Assembly: GCA_002399735.1 (NCBI GenBank)
Contig: DHEF01000006.1
Coordinates: forward strand, 1 to 45,596
Origin: Chitinophagaceae bacterium UBA4857
GTDB taxonomy: Bacteria; Bacteroidota; Bacteroidia; Chitinophagales; Chitinophagaceae
DNA length: 45,596 bases
Direction of reading: 5' to 3'
Below, piece by piece: positions 32,301 to 39,893 of this stretch (its first letter is position 1; every line of letters begins with the position of its first letter). The translations under genes were made by a program, and so were the position numbers. The notes beneath the pieces are model-generated. The model was not told where the DNA came from. It did no database searches and was given only the letters and a program-made list of their open reading frames with translations.

Positions 32301-34475
32301 TATGAAGACTGGAATATTGCCGATAATAACAACCTGGTTTATTCCGCTGAAGGTTTATTGGCAAATAACTTCTTACTATCACAGCAGGAGCAACAGCTTA
32401 AAATACAAAGTACCGAAAATGTACCAACAGCACCTTTACAGGTTTCATTTAAGCAGTTTGAAGTTGCTACCTTACTTGGTTTTGTAATGCCGGATACCAC
32501 ATTGGCAAATGGTAAAATAAACGGTGAAGTGGTTTTATCGGATTTATTTACCTCGCCTGTTTTTACCGGCGACCTGGCTATAGACAATTTACAATTGTAT
32601 AAAGACACGGTTGGTAATGTGAAAATATTAGCCAACAATGCATCAGCCGGGGTTTATGATGCCACAGTTACTATTACTGGCAGGAATAATGATGTGCAAT
32701 TAACTGGTAAGTACTACCAGCAAACAAACAATGGTAACGACTTTGACTTTAACCTGAATATTAACCGGCTTACCATGCAAACCGCCCAGGCTTTTTCGGG
32801 TAATGCCATCAGGTATGGTACGGGTGCTGTTAATGGTAAGATTGCGATTAAAGGAACTATTAAACAACCATCGGTATTAGGTAATATTAATTTTGACAAA
32901 GCTGGTTTTAATGTGAGCATGTTGAACAACTACTTTAAAGTTGATCAACAAAGAATTATTATTGATGAACAAGGGTTACGCTTTAACCGGTTTGCCATTA
33001 AGGACACCAGTAACAATAACCTTGTACTAAACGGTACGGCTGCTACAAAAAACTTTACCAATTATAAATTTAACCTTAGCCTCCGTGCAGATAATTTTCA
33101 GGCATTAAACAGTATAAAAAGAGATAATGACCTTTTTTACGGTAAACTTTTTTTTAATACCGACCTGCAAATTACCGGTACAGAAGCACTACCGGTAATT
33201 GATGGAAGATTGAAAGTAAACGAAGGTACGGTGATGACGATTGTATTACCACAATCGGATCCGGGTGTTGCAGACCGCGAGGGCGTAGTTGAGTTTGTGG
33301 ATATGGATGCACCGTTGAGTGATTCGTTGTGGTTGGTTAGATATGATTCATTGAACACATCCTCTATAAAAGGGCTGGATGTATCGGTGAATATTGAAAT
33401 AGACCCGGCAGCGGATTTTACTTTAGTGATTGATGAAGGCAATGGTGACTTTTTAAATGTAAAAGGAGAAGCCTTGCTTAGTGTGAATATTGACCAATCG
33501 GGTGAAATTGTAATGACCGGCACTTACGAAATTAATGAAGGAGAATATCAGTTAACCATACCAATGGCCAAACGAAAATTCTCTATTGAAAAAGGAAGTA
33601 AGATAACCTGGGGTGGCGAACCCACTGCAGCCGATATAAATATTACGGCAAAGTATGTAGCCAATGCTGTTCCGTTAGATTTGGTTAAAGGTCAATTAGG
33701 TGATGACATTACCGCCACCCAACGTAATATGTACATGCAGCGTCTACCGTTTGATGTGTTGTTAAAATTAACGGGACAACTATTACAGCCCAGGGTTGCA
33801 TTTGATATTCTATTACCGGAGAATAAAAGTTATTCGGTTGCTGGTAATGTGTTAACAGATGTACGTACCAAACTGGATCAACTAAGACTGGATGAGGGCG
33901 AGATGAATAAACAGGTTTTTTCTTTACTGGTATTAACCCGCTTTTTTGCTGAAACACCTTTTGATGGCACCGGCGTATCGGCCAATACAATGGTGAGGCA
34001 AAGTGTAAGTAAACTGTTAACAGAACAGTTAAACCGCATGAGCGAAGGTTTAATTAAAGGTGTTGAATTGAACTTTGATTTACAATCATCGGAAGACTAT
34101 TCAACCGGCACGAAAGCAGATAGAACAGATTTAAACGTGGGCCTTTCTAAAAAAATGTTTGATGACAGGTTAACGGTATCAATTGGCAGCAATTTTGAAT
34201 TGGAAGGACCGCAGAACAGCAACCAGCAAGCAACAAATATTGCGGGTAATATTGCAATTGATTATCGATTAAGCAAGGATGGCCGTTATATGTTACGTGC
34301 GTATCGTAAAAATGAGTTTCAGGGTGTGATTGACGGATATATTATTGAAACAGGTGTAGGCTTTGTTATTACACTTGACTATAACCGTTTCAGCGATATT
34401 TTTAGAAAACAAAAAACACCGGAACAAAGAAGGAAAGAACGGGAAGAAAGAGAAGCTAAGCAATTAGCAAATTAA
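29355..34475 (+). CDS. tamB: TamB-type translocation and assembly module protein
   Basis: 1706-residue inner-membrane-anchored periplasmic bridge (AsmA/TamB, DUF490). One membrane segment (about 15-40, after a lysine-rich start) is followed by a very long beta-taco repeat region with regularly spaced strands, and the diagnostic C-terminal TamB domain (GTYEINEGEYQLTIPMAKRK ... DLNVGLSKKMFDDRLTVSIG). In Bacteroidota TamB pairs with TamL, and the next gene here is that Omp85 partner, 128 nt downstream on the same strand. Related proteins move lipids or assist outer-membrane protein assembly. The ATG at 29355 is used; TTG precedes it. A charged tail (RKERE, EEREAKQ) ends it. Confidence 0.92.
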   Translation: MEKEKAPKKKKNIWKRLLKVLGSIVLGLLLLVVLLIVAIQTRWGQNIIRKQAVSFLQKKLDTKVDIGKLYISFSTKVVLEDLYIEDRKQDTLLSAGKIQVDISIWNLIFSELDIKEVHLKDITAKIKRELPDTAFNFQFIVDAFSSPSTDTSISLTDTSAAPFLLRSVLLDNVRFVYKDVVTGNDVNTYLGHFGAKINGLDFNKLIIDIKETSLENTTATIIQTKPLGNDTALVVATEPTTETPAGDGNLLQLLLKNIGIKNLQLDFRDSVGAFYTQAKVGTLQLQPKKLDLDNMVFDAGDIVIDKLNAIVRQDKTNPVVTPKKTTNAATSQETLEEVAEEQAGLQFAVNSLKISNSNVQYDDNNSPRQPKGMDYAHLKVNDLNLEVDKFLFSSDSIMGVIKKGELKEQSGFVLQKLQTNFLYGNSTAYLKDLVLKTPGTLLQRDVAIRYPSIEAIGKDIGVLYVDVNLDRSTITASDVLTFVPDLAQQEAFSNPATSWQLHGRIKGFVKNLAVDGLEIKGWNATTVKLNGQLKGLPDMDKFTSDLAIDNISTTKQDLEKILPAGTLPATINLPNTMRLSGKIKGGLAANDVDANLKTDLGNVNIKGKTTNITDAAKATYDVNLVTESFELGKILQDTTLGSLSASIQAKGKGFDPKTADAVFKGTIHSFTYNKYEYRDLAMNGNIRNQLANLTASITDPNIDLDLTATANFATDYPAIQANLQIDSIKTQQLNLTPDAINFAGNIKADFESTNPDDLIGQLMIEKGLLVMNNQPVDLDSVRLVANVIDDIRYLQLFSPIANVDLYGEYKLTQIGDVVQHVMQPYFKTTQRDTTLVFDPYNFTLNATISNSPQLKAFVPDLQELQTVTLTSFFSDFNGWHANLKAPGVNYAGNKIENLVLDAGTNEAQDSIVANVSVKNISTGGITIQNTTLQAGVAENNLAFLLNIKDSELKERYNLQGVLEQNDSSQYKFAIAPRNLKLNYEDWNIADNNNLVYSAEGLLANNFLLSQQEQQLKIQSTENVPTAPLQVSFKQFEVATLLGFVMPDTTLANGKINGEVVLSDLFTSPVFTGDLAIDNLQLYKDTVGNVKILANNASAGVYDATVTITGRNNDVQLTGKYYQQTNNGNDFDFNLNINRLTMQTAQAFSGNAIRYGTGAVNGKIAIKGTIKQPSVLGNINFDKAGFNVSMLNNYFKVDQQRIIIDEQGLRFNRFAIKDTSNNNLVLNGTAATKNFTNYKFNLSLRADNFQALNSIKRDNDLFYGKLFFNTDLQITGTEALPVIDGRLKVNEGTVMTIVLPQSDPGVADREGVVEFVDMDAPLSDSLWLVRYDSLNTSSIKGLDVSVNIEIDPAADFTLVIDEGNGDFLNVKGEALLSVNIDQSGEIVMTGTYEINEGEYQLTIPMAKRKFSIEKGSKITWGGEPTAADINITAKYVANAVPLDLVKGQLGDDITATQRNMYMQRLPFDVLLKLTGQLLQPRVAFDILLPENKSYSVAGNVLTDVRTKLDQLRLDEGEMNKQVFSLLVLTRFFAETPFDGTGVSANTMVRQSVSKLLTEQLNRMSEGLIKGVELNFDLQSSEDYSTGTKADRTDLNVGLSKKMFDDRLTVSIGSNFELEGPQNSNQQATNIAGNIAIDYRLSKDGRYMLRAYRKNEFQGVIDGYIIETGVGFVITLDYNRFSDIFRKQKTPEQRRKEREEREAKQLAN

Positions 34476-34550
34476 TGTAGGATGTCTGATTTGTTGATCT
34501 AGGATTTGGTAATTAGATGATTTAGAGATTTGGAAATGAGGGTTACTGGG

Positions 34551-34590
34551 GGCATAGTAGTAATGCTGTTGACAATATAAAATAAAAACT
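34551..34590 (-). repeat. Fragment of the dispersed element, copy h, between tamB and tamL
   Basis: CATAGTAGTAATGCTGTTGA followed by CAATATAAAATAAAA matches part of copy g (29238-29270). Upstream (34497-34545) lie octamer words GATTTGGTAATTAGATGATT and GATTTGGAAATGAGGGTTAC, the same end as in copies b and c. It therefore looks like a degraded whole element inside the tamB-tamL operon. Confidence 0.55.
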
Positions 34591-34603
34591 GAGGCAATAA
34601 AAA

Positions 34604-36970
34604 ATGTTTGCACCTGTAAGAATACATAGGTTTACATTATATACTTTTTACGCAGTATTAAGTATGCTGTTATACGCATGCTCGGGCACAAAATATGTAC
34701 CCAAAGGTGATGCGTTGTACACAGGCGCCAGCATAAAAGTAGAGACCGACAGTGTGAGTAAAAAATATAAAAGTCTGGTAAAAGAAACGGCCTCATCGTT
34801 AACAAGACCCAAACCTAACCGCTCAATATTTGGAGTGAAGTTTAAGTTACACATGTATAATCTGGCGGGTAATCCCAAGTCGGAAAAATCGTTTAGAAGT
34901 TGGCTTAAAAATAAAATTGGCGAGCCCCCGGTTTTGTTAAGCCAGCTTAGTCTTAGTAACAACATTAATGTTATAAAAAGCAATTTGGAAAATACAGGAT
35001 TTTTTCATGTTGCGGTAACCGGCGATACAACTATTAAAGGGAAAAAAGCAAGTGCTACATACACCGTTGTTCCAGGTGTACGGTATTTTATTGATAGTGT
35101 GTTTTTTGAAACGGACAGCAGTAATCTATCTACTAATATAAGAGCTGCTTCTAAAAACACATTTTTAAAACGAGGTAATCCGTTTGACTTGGAAACAATA
35201 AAAGCGGAACGTAACAGACTGGATGTTTACTTAAAAGAAAAAGGGTTTTATTATTTTGATCCGGGCTTTTTAATTATTCAGGCAGATAGTACAATTGGAA
35301 GCAATAAAGTAAACCTGTATGTAAAAGTTAAACCAAATACTACAACTGCGGCCAAGTCAGTATTTTCTATTAATGATATTTTTATATTCCCAACATTTCG
35401 TCTTAACAGTACAACATCATCTGATACCTTAAAACAAACAGCTTCTTTTTATAAAGGCTATTATGTGGTAGACAGGCGCAACCAGTATAAACCGCAGTTG
35501 TTTCAAAACACCATGCAGTTTAAAAAAGGCGAGGCATATAACAGAACCGATCAAAACCTTACACTTAATCGTTTAGTAGGCCTGGGTATTTTTAAGTTTG
35601 TAAAAAACAGGTTTGAGGTAGATAGTACCATGCTTACAAAAGCGGCTAATGATAGTGTGCGGGTGTTACGAGGCCTTAACGATAGTATACCTTTAAATAC
35701 TTACTACTATTTAACACCGTTACCTAAAAACGCTTTAAAGCTTGAACCAACAGGCAGTACAAAATCCAACAACCTTACAGGTGGTAATATTACCGTAGGC
35801 TGGCGCAGACGTAATACTTTTAAAGGTGGTGAAATACTAATGATAAATGCGAATGCAGGGTTTGAGGTGCAACTTAGCGGACAATTAAAAGGCTACAATA
35901 CGTACAGGTATGGATTGGATGCCAACCTGAGTTTTCCTAAATTTTTGATTCCGTTTGTTAAGTATAATTTGAAAGGTGGTTTTGTGCCTCGCACCAATTT
36001 GTTATTGGGTTATGAAGTGTTAACCAAGCAAAAATTATATACGCTTAACTCCTTTAAAGCCGGTTACGGTTATGTATGGAAAGGCAATTTATATACTGAG
36101 TATGATATTAAACCAATTGCCATTAATTACATACAACCCATACATGTAAGCCAGCAATATCTGGATAGTGCGGCCAATAACCCCACTTTGCAAAAGGCCA
36201 TTGAAAAGCAATTTATATTGGGTGGTAATTACAACTATAACTATAATGAGTTAACCGGTAACGCCATCATGACCGGCTGGTATTTTAATGGTAATGTAGA
36301 TTTATCGGGTAATATTATTGGTGGTTTAATGGGTGCTAATGTAGCAAAAGGTCGGCCTAAAAATATTGCCAATGCGCAGTTTTCACAGTATGTAAAACTG
36401 GAAGCGGATACACGTTTTTATTTAAAGCTATCTAAAAAAAGTGTGTTGGCTAACCGCGTAATTATTGGTTATGGTTTGCCTTGGGGTAACTCAACGGAGC
36501 TGCCATTTGTAAAACAATTTTTCTCCGGAGGTAACAATAGTATCCGTGCTTTCCGCAGCCGTTCGCTTGGCCCCGGTACTTTCAAGGATACGGTTAACAC
36601 AGATTTTCTTGCGGATCAATCCGGCGATATAAAATTTGAGTTTAACACCGAGTATCGTACCAAATTATACAGCGTGTTTGATGGCGCTGTTTTCATTGAC
36701 GCCGGTAATGTGTGGTTAAAAAACGAAGACCCCAACCTCCCGGGATCTAAATTTACCTCTAAATTCTTAAGCCAGTTGGCTATAGGTGCCGGTGTTGGTT
36801 TACGGGTTGATGTATCTATACTTGTACTTCGTTTAGATGTGGCTTTTCCTATTCGTAAACCCTGGTTGGCCGAAAACCAACGCTGGGTACTTGACGATAT
36901 ACGATTCGGATCCAAAACATGGCGGCAGGAAAATCTTATTTTCAACCTGGGTATTGGTTTCCCCTTTTAG
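34604..36970 (+). CDS. TamL-type Omp85 outer-membrane lipoprotein
   Basis: 788 residues. A signal peptide ends in a lipobox (SMLLYAC, Cys26), unusual for Omp85 proteins and characteristic of Bacteroidota TamL. POTRA-like repeats (about 60-330, such as LSNNINVIKSNLENTGFFHV and RNRLDVYLKEKGFYYFDPGF) precede a C-terminal 16-strand barrel (about 400-788), whose conserved Omp85 motif appears as FFSGGNNSIRAFRSRSLGPG (the RGF/RAF-type loop) and which ends in aromatic beta-strand FNLGIGFPF. It acts with TamB in envelope biogenesis. It directly follows tamB and ends where repeat copy i begins. Confidence 0.9.
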   Translation: MFAPVRIHRFTLYTFYAVLSMLLYACSGTKYVPKGDALYTGASIKVETDSVSKKYKSLVKETASSLTRPKPNRSIFGVKFKLHMYNLAGNPKSEKSFRSWLKNKIGEPPVLLSQLSLSNNINVIKSNLENTGFFHVAVTGDTTIKGKKASATYTVVPGVRYFIDSVFFETDSSNLSTNIRAASKNTFLKRGNPFDLETIKAERNRLDVYLKEKGFYYFDPGFLIIQADSTIGSNKVNLYVKVKPNTTTAAKSVFSINDIFIFPTFRLNSTTSSDTLKQTASFYKGYYVVDRRNQYKPQLFQNTMQFKKGEAYNRTDQNLTLNRLVGLGIFKFVKNRFEVDSTMLTKAANDSVRVLRGLNDSIPLNTYYYLTPLPKNALKLEPTGSTKSNNLTGGNITVGWRRRNTFKGGEILMINANAGFEVQLSGQLKGYNTYRYGLDANLSFPKFLIPFVKYNLKGGFVPRTNLLLGYEVLTKQKLYTLNSFKAGYGYVWKGNLYTEYDIKPIAINYIQPIHVSQQYLDSAANNPTLQKAIEKQFILGGNYNYNYNELTGNAIMTGWYFNGNVDLSGNIIGGLMGANVAKGRPKNIANAQFSQYVKLEADTRFYLKLSKKSVLANRVIIGYGLPWGNSTELPFVKQFFSGGNNSIRAFRSRSLGPGTFKDTVNTDFLADQSGDIKFEFNTEYRTKLYSVFDGAVFIDAGNVWLKNEDPNLPGSKFTSKFLSQLAIGAGVGLRVDVSILVLRLDVAFPIRKPWLAENQRWVLDDIRFGSKTWRQENLIFNLGIGFPF

Positions 36971-36975
36971 TTACA

Positions 36976-37080
36976 TTATTATTTTTTGTTACCGGCTGTA
37001 TAGCCTTGATTGGGCTGATGTTGCGACGCTCCGTTCATCTTTCGGCTCGCTCATCATCATCCTGGTATAGTTTGGTCGTT
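36976..37080 (+). repeat. Dispersed intergenic element, copy i (type I)
   Basis: TTATTATTTTTTGTTACCGG, CTGTATAGCCTTGATTGGGC, TGATGTTGCGACGCTCCGTT, then CATCTTTCGGCTCGCTCATC. It begins 6 nt past the tamL stop, the tightest gene-to-element spacing in the window. Confidence 0.75.
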
Positions 37081-37123
37081 TGTTACTGTAAAAATTACAA
37101 GTGTTTAAAACCATAATTAAAAT

Positions 37124-37151
37124 AAAAAACGCTTACCATTAGGTAAGCGTA
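37124..37151 (-). terminator. Terminator of the 51-residue ORF
   Basis: CGCTTACC (37149-37142 on the minus strand), loop TAAT, GGTAAGCG (37137-37130), then six T (37129-37124). It lies 33 nt past the stop of the small ORF on the same strand; no other minus-strand gene is upstream to explain it. Confidence 0.8.
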
Positions 37152-37183
37152 GCACTATATTGGGTTAGTAAGATAATGCGGTT

Positions 37184-37339
37184 TTATTTCTTTAAATTGT
37201 TATTGCTTTTTAAATATATGCCGCTTAGTAAAAACCCGGCAACATATTTCATTAAGCCAAACACATTAAAACTGGGTCTGTATAAGCGTTTGTAAATTTT
37301 TGCTTCTTCATGGTAAAAAGATAATCGTTTATTTTTCAT
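37184..37339 (-). CDS. 51-residue small protein of unknown function
   Basis: ATG at 37337-37339 to TAA at 37184-37186. The product starts MKNKRLSFYHEEAKIYKRLY and ends with a basic, Asn-rich tail (KSNNNLKK). Its basic N-terminal half and the hydrophobic stretch FNVFGLMKYVAGFLLSGIYL (about 24-43) suggest a small membrane-binding peptide, perhaps a stress or toxin-like small protein; no family is recognised. Support comes from the strong terminator 33 nt downstream on the same strand and from uninterrupted codons of the local type. It lies in the gap between tamL and the secreted-protein gene and was too short for a usual gene caller. Confidence 0.6.
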   Translation of the reverse strand: MKNKRLSFYHEEAKIYKRLYRPSFNVFGLMKYVAGFLLSGIYLKSNNNLKK

Positions 37340-37448
37340 ACAATAAATAGGGTTTATACGATGTTAACGTAAAACAAACACAACTAGTATGTGTTATTCA
37401 TACATTTTTTTTATTTTGCGGTCTACTAACACATACATCCAATTTTTT

Positions 37449-38039
37449 ATGAATTACGTTCTGCGTTTATTATTGCTGGTTGTTGCCTGCAATTGGGTTA
37501 TTACTAGTTATGCTCAACCCAAGCTAGGTTTATTAAAAGGCAACAGTTTAGTTGGCGATATTCAAAAGGTTATTACCGACCTGCCCAATCATTTTGTTAA
37601 TATTATTGGCGAAAAAATTAATGACGCTTCTATTGGTAATCATTACAACTGCAAAACCGTACCTGTTGGTGCTGAAGGCTGCGCCATTACTAATTTTGAC
37701 AGTGGAAAAAAACCGGTGTTTAGCTGGAAAGTTCAGATGCTTACTACCGAAGATTTTAGCGTAGCACAAAAAAAGTACCGTGAATTGTACAGTCAGTTAA
37801 ACAATAAGGCTATACTTTTTTATAATGCTACACACCGTTTAAAAGGTACTTACCTGGCACCAACTGAAGACAAAAAATTTGCAGCAACCATCTTGTCTTT
37901 ATCTCCATCTGGTGAAGATGCCGACAAACTAAAGGTGGAAATAACCATGCATTACTACTTAATGGAATGGCAGGTAGCTGTTGTTGTATACAACCGCGAC
38001 CGTGCCGATAATGAACAAGGTGAAATTTTTGAAGATTAG
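37449..38039 (+). CDS. Exported protein of unknown function
   Basis: 196 residues from ATG 37449. A signal peptide (MNYVLRLLLLVVACNWVITS, cleaved after YAQ) leads into a globular domain: LKGNSLVGDIQKVITDLPNH, DASIGNHYNCKTVPVGAEGC, a cysteine-bearing segment, and KKYRELYSQLNNKAILFYNA. The frame is open a further 20 codons upstream, but those residues would precede a normal signal peptide. No domain is recognised; probably periplasmic. Followed by a 361-nt gap holding element j. Confidence 0.75.
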   Translation: MNYVLRLLLLVVACNWVITSYAQPKLGLLKGNSLVGDIQKVITDLPNHFVNIIGEKINDASIGNHYNCKTVPVGAEGCAITNFDSGKKPVFSWKVQMLTTEDFSVAQKKYRELYSQLNNKAILFYNATHRLKGTYLAPTEDKKFAATILSLSPSGEDADKLKVEITMHYYLMEWQVAVVVYNRDRADNEQGEIFED

Positions 38040-38145
38040 CTTTTGTTAAAATTACACCGGTTTACCAGCTACCCTTCCTTAATTGCTAAAACTAAGGAGG
38101 CAAATGCTATATTGTAAATGCTCTTTTTAATAACTTTACAGTTGC

Positions 38146-38360
38146 GATTTGAAAATTTGATAATTTGGTGATTTGGTAATGTAGCTTTTTTTTGTGTAAG
38201 CGTTTTATATAATGATAAATAGTCAAACGCTAAACATCGAAGATACTTTGAAAAATGACGGAGTATTGTATTATTGTTGAATAGAATTACTTCAGTTGAA
38301 GAGTGCGACGCAAGAGACGATGCTCAGGGTACTACAGCCGGTAACCAAAAAATAATTTTT
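38146..38360 (-). repeat. Dispersed intergenic element, copy j with its AT-rich end, in the 38040-38400 gap
   Basis: Minus-strand reading from about 38360: AAAAATTATTTTTTGGTTAC, CGGCTGTAGTACCCTGAGCA, TCGTCTCTTGCGTCGCACTC, then AATTCTATTCAAC. The octamer array GATTTGAAAATTTGATAATT / TGGTGATTTGGTAATG lies at 38146-38182. Right after the element is a perfect palindrome ACAGCAATATTGCTGT (38364-38379), 21 nt before the next ATG. Confidence 0.65.
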
Positions 38361-38400
38361 AAAACAGCAATATTGCTGTGTATTAGTTTTAACAAGTAGC

Positions 38401-39852
38401 ATGAAGAACATACTGGTGTTTATTGGTGTTTTACTATTGGGTAGCACATTGTGGGCACAAAAGCCCGGGTATGAAATTAAAGTAACCTTTAAGCCTTTTA
38501 AAAACCAATACATTTATCTTGGTTATTACAACGGTGCACAGTTGCCGATTAAAGACTCCGTAAAACTTAACGAAAACAGCGAAGCCGTTTTTAAAGGTGC
38601 TCAAGCCTTGGGCGGCGGTATATACTTTATTGGTTACCCATCTCGTGACCGTTTTTTTGAGTTTTTACTGGACAAGGATCAACACTTTTCTATTATTGCC
38701 GACACGATGGATATGGAGCATAAAAAGTTTATTAATTCTCCCGATAACGATTTGTTTGTGGCCTACCAACGTGTCATGACAGAAAAAGGTATTGCCCGCT
38801 CATTACTCACTAAAAGACTGGCAGCTACTACTTCACCAAATGATTCAGCAGCTATCCATAAAAGCATTGCTTATATTGATTCCGGTATTATGGTGTACCG
38901 CAAGGAGCTGATTAAAAAAAATCCGGAAAGTTTTTTAAGCCTGTTTTTACGTTTAATGAGCGAGCCGGAAGTACCGGAAAACCCGTTAACAAAAGATCAA
39001 CCGGGTTATGATTCGCTTTTTGCTTATCACTACATGAAGCAACATTACTGGGACGGACTTAATTTTTGGGATGGTCGTTTAACCCGTACACCGTCGGTAT
39101 TGTTTGAAGACCGGGTTGATAAGTACTTTAAAACAATGGTGTACTATCACCCTGACTCGGTGATAAAAGAAATAGACCACATGATGGCGTATGCAGCCGC
39201 CAGTGAGGATATGACCAAAACACTTTTACTAAAATTTGTGAACCGTTATATACGCCAGCAATATATGTGGGAAGATGCTGTTTTTGTACACCTGTACGAA
39301 AAGTATTTTGCCAATACCACCCACAACTGGTTGAACGAACAGGGCCGTAAAACCATAACCGACCGGGCTTACAGCCTGATGGCAAATATTATGGGCAAGC
39401 CGGCTGAGAACATGATATTGCCCGATAAAAACGGAAAGAAGACAGAACTGTATCAGGTGAAAGCGCCTTACACTATGGTAATTTTTTATGACCCTTTATG
39501 CGGCCATTGCAAAGAAGTGATACCAAAAATAGATTCGGCTTACAAGGCCAGCTTACGTGCCGATGGGTTACAGATTTATGCTGTAGCAAAAGAAGCCGAA
39601 GGCACTAAAAAGGACTGGCTGGCGTTTATAGAAAAAAATGTTTTGCAGGGCTGGCAAAATGTTTTTTACAGCAAGGATGAAGAAAAGAGCAGAACCGATA
39701 ACGGCATACCGGGTTACTCGCAGTTATACGATGTACAAAGTTTTCCTACCATTTATTTGCTGGACAAAGACAAACGTATTATTGCTAAAAAGCTGGCCTG
39801 GGAACAAATGATAAATATACTGGAGCAACGAAAGAAAACCGGTACAAACTAA
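38401..39852 (+). CDS. Thioredoxin-fold exported protein with DUF4369-like N-terminus
   Basis: 483 residues. A signal peptide (MKNILVFIGVLLLGSTLWAQ) precedes a DUF4369-like region (about 20-105: YEIKVTFKPFKNQYIYLGYY, FKGAQALGGGIYFIGYPSRD), a helical DUF5106-type middle, and a C-terminal TlpA/thioredoxin domain with the redox site CGHC (Cys367/Cys370) in VIFYDPLCGHCKEVIPKIDS. The second thioredoxin-fold part ends PTIYLLDKDKRIIAKKLAWE. Likely an outer-membrane-facing thiol-disulfide reductase of a kind abundant in Bacteroidota; partners unknown. The parvulin gene follows 42 nt downstream, so the pair may form a periplasmic folding unit. Confidence 0.88.
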   Translation: MKNILVFIGVLLLGSTLWAQKPGYEIKVTFKPFKNQYIYLGYYNGAQLPIKDSVKLNENSEAVFKGAQALGGGIYFIGYPSRDRFFEFLLDKDQHFSIIADTMDMEHKKFINSPDNDLFVAYQRVMTEKGIARSLLTKRLAATTSPNDSAAIHKSIAYIDSGIMVYRKELIKKNPESFLSLFLRLMSEPEVPENPLTKDQPGYDSLFAYHYMKQHYWDGLNFWDGRLTRTPSVLFEDRVDKYFKTMVYYHPDSVIKEIDHMMAYAAASEDMTKTLLLKFVNRYIRQQYMWEDAVFVHLYEKYFANTTHNWLNEQGRKTITDRAYSLMANIMGKPAENMILPDKNGKKTELYQVKAPYTMVIFYDPLCGHCKEVIPKIDSAYKASLRADGLQIYAVAKEAEGTKKDWLAFIEKNVLQGWQNVFYSKDEEKSRTDNGIPGYSQLYDVQSFPTIYLLDKDKRIIAKKLAWEQMINILEQRKKTGTN

Positions 39853-39893
39853 CATATTGCACAACCATATAACTGTATTAACACAAGCATACT

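Noticed and set aside
29765..33523. Several minus-strand open frames of 75-128 codons opposite tamB
   Set aside because: They follow the codon periodicity of tamB on the other strand and carry no domain or start signals.
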